From assembly GCA_043228905.1 (NCBI GenBank), contig JBHGNT010000018.1:7006001-7070000 (forward strand): 64,000 nucleotides of DNA, in the 5' to 3' direction. The notes under the pieces were generated by a model, which was not told the origin of the DNA, ran no database searches, and worked only from the letters and a program-made list of their open reading frames with translations. Shown piece after piece: positions 49,753 to 60,340 of the stretch (within the stretch, counting starts at the first letter, position 1; each line of letters begins with the position of its first letter). The DNA is from Azolla caroliniana. Its lineage: Eukaryota > Polypodiophyta. Made by a program: the position numbers and the translations under genes.

Positions 49753-50962
49753 ACACCCCAGAAACACCCCACGTGTACCATAGGAGGGGAACCCTATACT
49801 ATAGGTAGGAAATTTTGGTTCTCCGACAACGGAGGTTGTACGATAACTGACATTAGTGCCCGGGAGAAGAAACGGGCGGAGGGACGACTCAGGTCATGCG
49901 GAGTCCTGGGCCCCGATGATGAGATTGGTGGAGCCGTGGAGGCGGTCTCTTTCCATGACACCTTAGGGGAGTTAAAGAAGGTGTTCAAAGAAGGCCTCAG
50001 CGAAAACCGAACGATTCCAGTTAGTTTAAAAATGATGTACGAAGTCATCGCCGACTTCGGGGAGAGGGTCGAGTTGTATCGGATGACCTATGTGCATACG
50101 AAGCACAAGGCTGTGGACCGGAAGGTGAGGCCAGTCGTGACACCCTTCCCGGAGGGCTGCGAGTTACGAATGAAAGGGGTCGCGTTGGACCCAAGTTTAC
50201 GAGATCCGACCGGCATAGGACACTGGTTCACCGACATAACGCTATGACAGCTCAAGGTCGGTGGGGGTGTCTTTCTACTCCCGGCGGAGGATGGCTGGTT
50301 TTGGGGAATGCTCCAAAGGCACGGGAGGGCCTTCGCATTCATGCCAGGGCAGATCGGATGCGTTGACCCAACAATCGTTGAACCAATGGTGATCTTCACG
50401 GTACCGCATGTATCGTGGAATCTCAAGCCGATTCCGGTGCCGAGAGCTCACATCCCGAAGTTGATGGAGCTACTGAAGTAGAAGGTGGAAATGGGCATCC
50501 TCGAACCGTCGAGTGCCCCATACTCGAATCGGTGGTTTACCGTGCCAAAGAAGAACGGCGCGTTGCGCTTTATTCAGGACATGCAGCTGGTCAACAAGGT
50601 GACCATTCGGAACGCAGGAATCAGATCGACCATTGACGAGTTCGCGGAGGCCTTCGCCGGAAGGTCGATTTACTCGGTCAGGGATCTGTACTCAGGGTAT
50701 GACCAATTCCAACTAGCCGTGGAGAGCAGGGATATCACGACGATGAGGACTCCTCTCGGCTTAGTACGAATGTGTACCCTGCAGCAAGGAGGGACAAACT
50801 CGGTGGCGCATATGGTGAACGCAATGAACAAAGTGTTGAGGGATTGACAAACCGTCTCCGGCAAAGGTTGAAGCCATTTCCCCGATGAAGGAGGAGTGCA
50901 AGTTGGTAACAGAGGTGCGGAGGTTCCTGGGGGCGTGTGCGTTCTACCACATCTGGGTTCCG
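49753..50962 (+). pseudogene. H reverse transcriptase, deleted in the palm
   Basis: IGRKFWFSDNGGC (about 49,805), then NLKPIPVPRAHIPKLMELLK followed by TAG, RWFTVPKKNGALRFI and YSGYDQFQLAVESRD. TGA (about 50,246) and TAG (about 50,480) interrupt the frame. At about 50,847 roughly 300 bp are missing relative to G4, including the FLDD catalytic box. A short stretch FLGACAFYHIWVP follows before the S1 fragment. RNase H is absent, and RT cannot be active. Confidence 0.88.
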
Positions 50963-51197
50963 CAAGGTGCTTATATAGCAAGGGCCTTAACTTTCCTATC
51001 TATGTGGGATAGTTCTTATTTCCCTATCTAATCAAACTTTATTTTCACATAACTTGATATGTATTTCTCCATTTTGTATATAGTAAAATATATTTTGAAG
51101 CTCTTGAGTATATCCATCTTTTTATAGTAAGCTACTAATCTAATCTATAATAATTATTTCATTATTTTTTACATAGTATGTGAAGATTCACACGACA
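50962..51197. mobile_element. Truncated S1 right end
   Basis: 236 bp closely matching 43,278-43,512, including AAGGTGCTTATATAGC and the end TTCACACGACA. The left 1.2 kb of S1 and about 700 bp of H (RNase H) are missing, consistent with a deletion that removed both. Confidence 0.85.
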
Positions 51198-51977
51198 ACG
51201 GGAATCTGTGGAAGCATCCGAAGAAGAGAGGCGGCGTCCCACTACGAGTAGTGGCAGGAAAGGAGGAGCGGGAGATGCTGCTTGCAGCGTACCACGAGAG
51301 TCCTTGGGATGGTCACCGCGGGACTTGGGCCACATTCGAGAAGCTAAAGGAGAAGTATTGGTGGCCGGGGTGATATCAGGATGTGCAACGGTACGTGACG
51401 ACGTGCGAGAGTTGCCAGATGCACTCCACGATCCAGCATCAAGACGAGCTACACCCGATCGACCCCCCAACCATCCATTTCAAGTGGATGGTAGATTTGG
51501 TGCCGATGCCGATGGGGGTAGGACGGATGTGGTACCTGGTACTGGCGCGAGAAGACTTGATGAACCAAGTGGAGGGCTACGCATTGCAGAATAAGACGAC
51601 CGCGGCGGTGTGCCGATTCTTGATCGAGGAGGTGGTGTGCTAGTACGGGTGCATAGGAAAGATCATGGTAGATCAGGGGGAGTTGGATGTGCAGGAAGTC
51701 AAAGAGCTGTTCGATCGGTTAGGGGTCAAGCTCTCCCTCACTACGGCGTACAACCCAGAGGCGAACGGGAAGATAGAACGAGGGCATGACCCAATAGTGA
51801 AGGCGTTGGTGTGAGCGTGTGAAGGGCAGGTCGGAAAAATGTTGCGGCTTCTACCTTACGCGATGTGGGAGGATCGAACTATGCACAATTCAGTGATCGG
51901 GTTTATGCTGGCGGTGTTGATGTACGAGCAAAAACCAATTATGCCGATGGAGTGGGCAATCACTTCGTGGGCCGCGG
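51198..51977 (+). pseudogene. H integrase, 5' segment
   Basis: WKHPKKRGGVPLRVV, zinc region (HRGTWATFEKLKEKYWWPG then TGA; CESCQMHSTIQH) and core WMVDLVPMPMG, MVDQGELD and NGKIERGH. Stops lie at about 51,372, 51,641 and 51,812. Coding breaks at AITSWAA, where G1b is inserted (GCGG, 51,974-51,977), and resumes at 58,952. Confidence 0.88.
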
Positions 51978-52622
51978 TGTCGTGAAGAAAACCGTCCACA
52001 AGCGGAATCGGTGCACCGGGGCGTAGGAACCGGCTCTTCATGCCCGTACGCCTTATATTGTACATAAGGGAGAATTAGGTACATAGGAGATCCTAGGTAG
52101 ATAGATTTAGTGGGTAGGAAGTAAAGGGGAAATGGCTCCTTCCTTGCCTATAAAAGGAGGGAGACAAGAAGGGGGATGGGATCATGTTTTAGAGAGAGGA
52201 CGAAGTGTTGTCGGATTGCGTGCCGAAGGCTTCTCTCTCTTCCATACTCTGTAGTTCCTTTCTTTGCAGGTTTCGGGAGGCTCGCGCTGCTCTGAGGAAT
52301 GCCCGAGTGCTTCCGGCAGCACCTCCATCCTACTCCTTTCTTTCTGAGCGTTTACGAACAGGCATCGGCATCTGTTCGCCGGTCTGTTCGGTTGTAACCG
52401 AACTCGTGTTTCTTGTTGTTTGTCTCTGATAATGTATACATACATAACTTCGTGTCTCTCTGTGTCGGTTTCCCGCTCGCGTCTTGTGTCGAAGGGCCGT
52501 GTCCCTGTGAATCTACGCTCGCACGTAGTGGGTCTCTTCCCTTCTCCTTTCTCTCTTGCTCTTCGGTACAAGACCCCCGAGGTCCCGCCTCATTCCACGC
52601 ATCCGCGAGGAATACCTCGACA
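51978..52622 (+). repeat. 5' LTR of G1b
   Basis: TGTCGTGAAG to ACCTCGACA, with TATAAAAG at 52,149-52,156. Confidence 0.95.
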
Positions 52623-52625
52623 TCT

Positions 52626-52641
52626 TGGTGAACCCGACGTG
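52626..52641 (+). promoter_or_regulatory. Primer-binding site of G1b
   Basis: TGGTGAACCCGACGTG, 3 nt after the LTR. Confidence 0.85.
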
Positions 52642-52665
52642 AAGGAGGCGGCAGAAGAGCAGAAG

Positions 52666-53442
52666 ATGAAAGGGTCGGATCTTGCAGAGGCCATGGCTTC
52701 GGCCGTGGATCGGATATTGAGTGCACGCGAGGGCACCGGCGCCCTCGACAGAGCCATTGAGGGGGTCGTCGGTACGATCGGCCGGTTCAGCGGAAAGGAT
52801 GCCACAAAGTATTTGGCGTCCTATGGGGCAGAAATGCTGATGCGGGACATTCCGGAAGAGAGGCATCTTGCCGGTTTTCCTCGAGTGGCGATGCCGAGCA
52901 TCCATGCGGAGGTGCTCGAGGTGCGGGCGGAGAGCCGTACCTGGGAGGAGTTCGAAGGACGACTCCTAGAAAAATACGGGCTGGACGACGCGCTCCGGCT
53001 TTCGAAACGGGACTTCATGCAATGGGTGGAGTCCCTCGGCAAGGGAAGAAACGCGTCGGCACTCCTCCGGGAGTTTGAAGAACGACTTGCGCGCCTTTCG
53101 GCGCTTGACCGAACTGTTCTGGATACGAGCCGGGTCCTACTGTTCGTCAAGTCGGTGGACGAGCGGGACAGGGATCAAGTCGGCTCCTATCTGGAAACCG
53201 AAGACGGGCTGACAACCGACTGGGCTGCGGTTAAGAGAGTCTGTGGCCGTTTCGACAAACGGCGAGAGTGGGCTGACAACGGGGCGGCCGGTGCGGGCTC
53301 TGTCACAGCAAGGAGGCTTGAACCGGCACCGCAAGTGCGAAGGGAAGAAACCCGGGAATGGCTCGAAACCGGTCCGGCTTCGACCGACATGGTCAATGGC
53401 TCGTCCGGAGGAGCAGCGCTGGAGGAGTTGACGCGGCGATAA
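52666..53442 (+). CDS. G1b gag (capsid region)
   Basis: Open from ATG 52,666 (MKGSDLAEAM) for 258 codons. Capsid motifs are GTGALDRAIEGVVG, IGRFSGKDATKYLASYGAEM, WEEFEGRLLEKYGLDDALR and LLREFEERLARLSALDRTVLD. It is the best-preserved gag of its family in the window. It ends prematurely at ELTRR because one G is missing relative to G1a (GCGG versus CGGGCG), which throws the zinc-knuckle region into another frame. Confidence 0.88.
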   Translation: MKGSDLAEAMASAVDRILSAREGTGALDRAIEGVVGTIGRFSGKDATKYLASYGAEMLMRDIPEERHLAGFPRVAMPSIHAEVLEVRAESRTWEEFEGRLLEKYGLDDALRLSKRDFMQWVESLGKGRNASALLREFEERLARLSALDRTVLDTSRVLLFVKSVDERDRDQVGSYLETEDGLTTDWAAVKRVCGRFDKRREWADNGAAGAGSVTARRLEPAPQVRREETREWLETGPASTDMVNGSSGGAALEELTRR

Positions 53443-54752
53443 AGGATCTCCAGATCGCCCAAACTCGAAGGGAAGGCGGAGAACCGGCTCGTGACCGACA
53501 GCCGGTAGCGGGGAACAGGTGCATGTGGTGCGACGAGGTTGGCCACATTTGGAAGGACTGCGGCGATTTCGTAGAGGTGTTGAGGAACCGGGTGGTGTAC
53601 CTGTGGGAAGGCCGGGTGCACGCCGGCGACACCAGGAGGGCCCTGAACCGAAACGACGGGCGAGGAGGTATGAAGAGACTGATGGAAGAGGCAGCGGCCC
53701 GACACGTGGAGGCCATCCACTACTCGGCGTCGGCCAGTATTCGGGTCGGGGGCAGCGAGGCCCGAAAGGACAGCAAAGACGGTTTCTGGTTGGCAATGCT
53801 GGAAGGCATCGCCGGCGCACGGCTGAGGAAAGATGAAACAGACCGCGCTAAGAGACGGGTCCGGGAAGTAACCGGGTGGAGCGACCCGGTCGAGGAGAAG
53901 ACGGGCTTCGTAGAAGCCACCTGCCGGAACTACGAGGCTCTAGTGGAAGACAAACGAGTGGGGAAAGCCGGAGCGGCCGGGCCCTCACAACGATACGAGA
54001 CCCGATTCGGGCAACGACGGAACGATGCTAGTCGGTCCAGCGCGCAAGATAACCCCAGGAAGGGCGGATACCGACTGGGGACGGACCTACGAAAGGTCCT
54101 AGAAGAACGGATCCTCGACAGCAAAGTGGAGCTATCATTGCGGGAGGTGCTAGGGATCGCCAAGAAGGAGTTCCACGATTCCATTGTGGACCTGGTGAAA
54201 CGGAAGAGGCTGTCGACGGAGACGGAACCGGAAAGACTGGTGGAGGTGCGGACGACGCACATCGACGACATGGCGCTGGAAGATGAGTGGGCAGAGAGCC
54301 ACTATTCAAAGCCGCACTGGGCCCGAGCGACCACGGAGACCCCGGTGAAGATCGAAGATGTTCAGGAACCGGTGGTGGCATTGGTGAACCACGGTTCGGA
54401 CTTCTATAAGAAGGGGAAGTGGCCGATCAACACCAAGCACGGTTGGAAGATACGGGCGGCGACGCGCGCCACCGAGGAACTGCACGGGGCTTGCCCGAAT
54501 GTGCGAGTCAAGATCGGCAACGTCGAGATTGACCAGCACTTCTTCGTACAGGAGACGTCCTCGCACCTGGTCATTTTAGGGGAACCATACATCATAGCGG
54601 CACGAATGGAGACCAAGGTGCTAGACAACGGTTCGGCCTACGCGAGGGTCAAAAGCCAGAACGGGCGCCATTCGGTCCAATTTCTGACGGTGCGACCGAA
54701 CCACGAGCGAAACCGCGAATCCCTCGGTGGCGAGAACCGGGAGGATTTTTAG
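53443..54752 (+). pseudogene. G1b gag C-terminus and damaged protease
   Basis: Frame 53,358-54,752 is open for 464 codons. It contains CMWCDEVGHIWKDC (53,520-53,561), the charged linker, and the protease region as VVALVNHGSDFYKKGKW. Compared with G1a the catalytic Asp is Asn, and the seven residues EINLMSM are deleted, so the protease is dead. It then runs LVILGEPYI and ends NREDF at TAG (54,750-54,752), preceded by GGATTTT. Confidence 0.88.
54743..54752 (+). promoter_or_regulatory. Candidate -1 frameshift site of G1b
   Basis: GGATTTT (54,743-54,749) then TAG. The -1 frame is open without a stop from here to the RT start (about 54,840) and onward to 56,155. Confidence 0.65.
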
Positions 54753-56604
54753 AGAGGGCTTCCAAGGCGTGGGGCCGAGACAGTCCAGACACTTGGGAAA
54801 GACCCCACAGTTGTACGATAGAACAGAAACCGAAAAAACCTTGTACGATAGGTAGGAAATTTTGCTTCTCCAACAACGGAGGGTGTATGCTAGTCGGCAT
54901 CGTTGGCCGAGAAAAGGCAAGGGCAGAAGTGCAACTTCGATCGTGCGGAGTTCTCGGCCCGGACGAGGAAAACAGCGGAGCTGTGGAGGCGGTCTCCTTC
55001 GACGACACCCTGGGGATGCTGAGGAAGGTAGCCAGAGAAGACCTTAAGGAAGCCCGGACGATACCGGTATGTTCCGAAGAGATGTACGAAGTCATCGCGA
55101 ACTTCAGTCAGGGGCTCGAGTCGGATCGGATGGCCCGAGTTAGCACGAAGTACAAGACTGTGGACCGGAAGGTAAGGCCCGTCGCGGCACCCTTACCGGA
55201 GGGCAGCGAGTCCCGAATCAGAGGGGTTGCGTCGGACCCCAGTTTGCGAGATCCGGTCTGCATAGGACACACCTTCATCGACGGGACGCTCCGGGAGCTC
55301 AAAATCAATGGGGGCGGGTTCCTACTGCCGGCGGAGGAAGACCGGTTTCGGAGAATGCTCGGGAGGCACAGTAAGGCCTTCACATTCTCACCGCAAGAGA
55401 TCGGGTGCGTAGACCCGACGATCGTGGAGACGATCGTGATATTCACGGTACCGCATGTGCCGTGGAATCTCAAGCCGATTCCGGTACCGAGAGCTCACAT
55501 CCCGAAGTTGATGGAGCTATTGAGGCAGAAAGTAGATATGGGGATTCTCGAACCATCGAGTGCCCCATACTCGAACCGATGGTTTACCGTACGAAAGAAA
55601 AACGGAACATTGCGCTTCATTCCGGACCTGCAGCTGGTCAACAGAGTGACCATTCGGAACGCAGGAATCGGACTGACCATAGACGAGTTCGCGGAGGCCT
55701 TCGTCGGAAGGTCGATTTACTCGGTCGGTGATCTATACTCGGGGTACGACCAGTTCCAGCTAGCCGTGGAGAGCAGAGACATTACGACGATGCGGACTCC
55801 CCTCGGCCTAGTGCGCATGTGTACCCTGCCACAAGGAGGGACCAACTCGGTGGCCCACATGGTGAATGCAATGAACAAGGTACTGAGGGATTGCATCCCG
55901 GATGTCACCATGCCGTTTCTAAAGGACATCCCGATCAAGGGGTGCCCGGTGGAAGAGAAGGACGAGACACTCGGGCCGGACGGATGCCGGCGATTCGTGG
56001 CAGCACACATCGACGACTGCGAGAAGGTGCTACAAAGGCTAGAGGATGCGAGGCTCACCTTCTCCGGGAGAAATCGGCCTTCGGGCAATCAAAAATCCTG
56101 GTGGTCGGACACCTATGTGGACCATATGGCCGGAAGCCGTCTCCGGCAAAGGTAGAAGCCATCTCCGCGATGAAGACTGACTGTAGCTCGGTTACGGAAG
56201 TTCGGAGGTTACTGGGGGCGTGCGCGTTCTACCACATATGGATCCCGAATTACACCCACGTTGCGGAGTCGCTATATGGGTTGCTGAAGAAGGGACGAAA
56301 ATTCGAGTGGCGAGACGAGCACACAGAGTCAGTTCGGAAGCTAAAGGAAGCTCTTGCGGCAGCACCGGCGCTCCGGAAGACTGTCTACGAGAAGGGTACC
56401 CCGGTATGCATAATGGTGGATACGAGCCCGACCGGGATTGGATGGGTCGTCAACCAAGAAGACCAGGATGGCATTCGGTTCCCGATCCGATTCGTCGCGA
56501 AGGTCCTCAGTGAGCGACAGCGAGGGTACGCCCAGGTTAAACGCGAACTCTAGGGTATCGTTTCAGTAGTAAAGGCCGACAAAGACTACCTGATCAGGAC
56601 AGAA
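54753..56604 (+). pseudogene. G1b reverse transcriptase and RNase H
   Basis: The -1 frame passes IGRKFCFSNNGGC and is open to 56,155 through NLKPIPVPRAHIPKLMELLR, RWFTVRKKNGTLRFI and YSGYDQFQLAVESRD. The catalytic box reads MPFLKDIPIKG (about 55,910), with the first Asp changed to Lys. An indel near 56,070 shifts to the frame carrying VGHLCGPYGRKPSPAKVEAIS, LLGACAFYHIW and VDTSPTGIGWV. A TAG (56,551-56,553) replaces Trp. It is inactive. Confidence 0.9.
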
Positions 56605-58233
56605 GTGGTTATCGAGACGGATTGCCTGCCAATTCTCGGCATGGTTTCTGGATGCGCGACACCAGACCTGGCGATGCTCTGGTGGATAGCGTACATCAAG
56701 TCCCTGGACCCGGAAATACGACACATTTCCGGAAAGGACAACGCCATGGCCGACATGCTTTCGAGGGCGAGGTTTGATGACGAGGGCGGCATGGTTTCGG
56801 AGGACGAAGAAGTCAGCGTGGACTTCTTCGAGGCAACGTACGTGACAACCGATGGGGCGCTTAACGGCTTCGACGAGAGCAAGTACGACGGCGAGTGGCT
56901 ACAGATCGGTGGGTTCTTAAGGACCATGACGCCGGATGCGTCATGGACGAGGGACGAGACCAGCCGGATCCGAAAGAAAGCATACCGATTCTTTCTCCAG
57001 GACGGATACTTATGGAAGCACCTGAAGAAAAGGAACGGCGTCCCGCTCCGGGTGGTGATGATGAAGGAAGAACAGGAGGGGCTGCTGACGGCCTACCACG
57101 ACAGCCCTTGGGCTGGACACCGTGGAACGTGGGCCACGTTTGAGAAGAGAAAGGGGAAGTACTGGTGACCGGGACTGTACCGGGACGTGCATCGGTTTGT
57201 GAGAACTTGCGAGAGCTGCCAGATGCACTCCGTAGTCCGACATCGGGACGAGCTTCACCCTACGTACCCTCCGACCATCCACTTCAAATGGATGGTAGAT
57301 CTGGTGACGATGCCGATGGGAGTAGGACAGATGCGGTATCTGGTCCTGGCTCGGGAAGATCTGACGAACCAGGTGGAGGGCCGAGCCCTTCAGAACAAAA
57401 CGACCGCGATCGTATGTCGGTTCCTGATCGAGGACGTGATATGCCGGTACGGGTGCGTCGGGAAGATCGTCGCTGATCGCGGGGAGTTGGACGCCGAAGA
57501 GGCCGAGGAGCTGTTCGACCGGTTAGGAGTCAAGCTCTCGCTTACCACTGCGTACAATCCGGAGGCGAATGGGAAGGTGGAGCGCGGGTACGGACCGATC
57601 GTCAAGGCGTTAGTTCGGGCATGCGGAGGGCAAGTCGGGAATTCGCCGCGGCTGCTGCCTTACGCGTTGTGGGCTGACCGAACTACGCACAGTTCGGTAA
57701 CCGGATTCATGCCGGCAGAGCTCATGTTTGGGCAGAAGTCGATCATGCCGATGGAACGTACGATCTCCTCATGGGCAACCGTGGACTGGAGAGATGAGAT
57801 GAGTCGGGAGGAACTGTTGACGGCGCGCATACGACAGCTCTAGCGAAGGTCGGAGGACGTGGAGCAGGCTGCGGGAAGGCTTCGGGTGGCAAGGACGAGG
57901 AACAAAGCCCAGTTCCACCGAACGCACCGGCTCCGACCGAAGAAGATCGAGGAAGGCGACTAGGTGCTAGTTTACGACAACAGCCTCGACAACCAGCACC
58001 AAGCGACACGAAAGTTCGCAAGAAGGTGGTTCGGGCCTTACGTGGTACAAAGCGCCAACGACAATGGGACGTACCATCTGGCAGAACTCGACGGTACGAG
58101 AATGGCGATACCGGTAGCTGGGAAGCGGATCAAAGCGTTCAAGAAGCGTCATGACGACGAGCCGGATACGGTTAACCTGGACCGCGACGATGAACGATCC
58201 GAAACCGAGGAAGAACCGACGGGAGGGGAATGA
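56605..58233 (+). pseudogene. G1b RNase H end and integrase
   Basis: One frame with stops at 57,166 (TGG to TGA), 57,841 and 57,961 (TGG to TAG). Motifs in order are ETDCLPILGMVSG, HRGTWATFEKRKGKYW, CESCQMHSVVRH, WMVDLVTMPMG, VADRGELDAEEAEEL, NGKVERGYG, RPKKIEEGD and RWFGPYVVQSAN, ending at TGA (58,233). The D-D-E residues remain. Confidence 0.9.
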
Positions 58234-58306
58234 AGGCTGGACTTGTTTCCTCTGTCCCAACTCAATTTGGCGCATGCCAGAGGATGCGCGGTTAGGTGAG
58301 GGCGGA

Positions 58307-58951
58307 TGTCGTGAAGAAAACCGTCCACAAGCAGAATCGGTGCACCGGGGCGTAGGAACCAGCTCTTCATGCCCGTACGCCTTATATTGTACATAAGGGA
58401 GAATTAGGTACATAGGAGATCCTAGATAGGTAGATTTAGTGGGTAGGAAGTAAAGGGGAAATGGCTCCTTCCTTGCCTATAAAAGGAGGGAGACGAGAAG
58501 GGGGATGGGATCGCGTTTTAGAGAGAGGACGAAGTGCTATCGGATTGCGTGCCAAAGGCTTCTCTCTCTTCCATACTCTGTAGTTCCTTTCTGTGTAGGT
58601 TTCGGGAGGCTCGCGCTATTCTGAGGAATGCCCGAGTGCTTCTGGCAGCACCTCCATCCTACTCCTTTCTTTGTGAGCGTTTACGAACAGGCATCGGCAT
58701 CTGTTCGCCGGCCTGTTCGGTTGTAACCGAACTCGTGTTTCTTGTTGTTTGTCTCTGATAATATATACATACATAACTTCGTGTCTCTCTGTGTCGGTTT
58801 CCCGCTTGCGTCTTGTGTCGAAGGGCCGTGTCCCTGTGAATCTACGCTCGCACTTAGTGGGTCTCTTCCCTTCTCCTTTCTCTCTTGCTCTTCGGTACAA
58901 GACCCCCGAGGTCCCGCATCATTCCACGCATCCGCGAGGAATACCTCGACA
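58307..58951 (+). repeat. 3' LTR of G1b
   Basis: 645 bp, with TATAAAA at 58,478-58,484, preceded by a weak purine tract (GTGAGGGCGGA). Confidence 0.95.
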
Positions 58952-59407
58952 GCGGTGGATTGGAGGAGTGAAATGAGCCAGGAAGGGTTGTTGGCGGCGC
59001 AGATTCGACAGCTTGAACGAAGATTGGAGGATGTAGAGCAAGCAAGGGAGAAGCTGCGCACGACGCAGGAAAGGAACAAGGGCCGGTTCGACCGGACACA
59101 CCGGCTCCGGCCGAAGAAGATTGAAGAAGGCGATTGGGTGCTGGTATACGACAATAGCCTTGACAATTAGCACAAAGCAGTGCGAAAATTTGCAAAGAGA
59201 TGGTTCGGGCCCTACGCTGTGACGAGCACTAACGACAATGGCATGTACCATCTCGCGGAACTTGACGAGACGCGGATAACTATGCCAGTAGCAGGGAAGA
59301 GGATCAAAGTATTTAAGAAGCAGCACAAGGACGAACTGAACCCGGCAAGCCCGGACAATGGTGACGATTGCAGTAGCGCGGACAATGAGTCGGAGAATGA
59401 AAGGTGA
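58952..59407 (+). pseudogene. H integrase C-terminal segment
   Basis: GGTGGATTGG resumes the H frame (VDWRSEMSQEGLLAAQIRQLER, RPKKIEEGDWVLVYDNSLDN). TAG at about 59,168 follows, then RWFGPYAVTSTNDNGMYHLAELDETR, with the end SENER at TGA (59,407). Confidence 0.9.
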
Positions 59408-59480
59408 TTACGGGCCGGTCTTCTTTGGAAATTGCTGTGTTTGGCACTTACCGGAGGACGTGCGGTTTGGTGGGGGTGGA

Positions 59481-60138
59481 TGTCGTGGAGAAAACCGCCC
59501 CTAGGAGGAATCAGGGAAATATGCGCAAGAATTGGCCCTTACGTGTGGGCATGCTATTTAATTACTTGTACATACTTAGGAGCGACTCGGTTGATGTGAA
59601 GATACTAGGTAGTACACATTTATTGTTTAGGAAATCGTAGTGTATCTTTGTCCGAGGTGACAAGGAATAAAGATGATGTAACTAGGGTATATCGGTCTAT
59701 CCCTGAAGGCTTATAAAAGGGAGGGGAGAAGGCTGAGAGGGGATCGCTTTTTGTCGAGGACTAAGTGTTGTCGGACTGGAACTGATCTCTTCTCCTTTGT
59801 CTTTCATCGTTTTCTGCAGGGTTTGGGAGGCTGCCTCCGCTTCGTGGAAAGCCCGATTGCTTTTGGCAGAGGCTCCATCTCTTGTTGTTGTGTGCGTTGT
59901 GTGAGTTGGTGTCAGCGAGTTGGCGCTTGCCGGCCAGCCATCTGTAATCTTGATATATATATATATATATACATTCACCTCACGTGTTGTCCGACCTTGT
60001 TGTGCGTTCTCTGTGTATCTGTGTGTGCGCGGCTCGGTTGTGGGTTCGTGGTGCTCCTCCTTTTGTTCGGTAATTCCTTGGTTCAGGACCCCCGCGGTCC
60101 CGCCTTAGTTTCTCCTGCGCGTGCAGAATAACACGATA
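59481..60138 (+). repeat. 3' LTR of H
   Basis: Starts TGTCGTGGAGAAAACC after the purine tract GGTGGGGGTGGA and ends about AATAACACGATA (CA to TA). TATAAAA lies at 59,712-59,718 and a (TA)10 run at 59,953-59,972. Confidence 0.85.
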
Positions 60139-60340
60139 ATGCGCTATGGACATTTCGAGTACAAAGTGATGTCATTCGGCCTTACCAACGCTCTGTCCAT
60201 CTTCCAATACATGCTGAATGATATTTTTTGAGAGTATCTTGATCATTTCGTGGTCATCTACCTTGACAACATCCTAGTTTTTTTTCCAACTGGGAGGAGC
60301 ACACACACCACATCCGGCTGGTTCTCACCAAACTGGTGAA
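60139..60340 (+). pseudogene. Remnant of a chromovirus-type reverse transcriptase
   Basis: RYGHFEYKVMSFGLTNALSIFQYML (60,141-60,215) and VVIYLDNILVF (about 60,250-60,285) are RT palm motifs. The catalytic YLDD reads YLDN, and a TGA lies near 60,230. The fragment begins directly at the end of the H LTR, so H probably inserted into this gene. Confidence 0.75.

Larger units (their letters stand above)
51978..58951 (+). mobile_element. Gypsy G1b, full-length element
   Basis: 645-bp LTRs (51,978-52,622; 58,307-58,951) and the perfect 4-bp duplication GCGG (51,974-51,977; 58,952-58,955). Primer site, gag, protease, RT, RNase H and integrase are in plus orientation. The LTRs differ at about 20 positions (roughly 3%), so it is older than G1a. 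Catalytic damage includes FLKD for FLDD in RT and loss of the protease active-site segment. Confidence 0.95.
9202..60138 (+). mobile_element. Gypsy H, the outer retrotransposon of the nest
   Basis: H is the oldest well-preserved element. It starts with the last 10 bp of a 5' LTR (9,202-9,211) and a primer site (9,216-9,231). Gag-pro follows at 9,257-11,318. The sequence AGTCCGG at 11,348-11,354 resumes at 49,749 with CTGGACACC, matching the uninterrupted linker of G4 near 40,014. RT (49,753-50,962), integrase (51,198-51,977 and 58,952-59,407) and a 3' LTR (59,481-60,138) complete it. Inside it lie G4 with all its own insertions, an S1 fragment and G1b. It has many stops and deletions. Confidence 0.8.

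Noticed and set aside
54828-54840. A-rich run resembling the slippery site A AAA AAC upstream of G1b RT
   Set aside because: It lies about 80 nt after the gag-pro stop and is not conserved in G4, H or G1a, so it cannot be the family's frameshift site.
59953-59972. (TA)n run as a promoter or origin
   Set aside because: It is a simple microsatellite inside the H LTR. The TATAAAA at 59,712 is the better promoter candidate.
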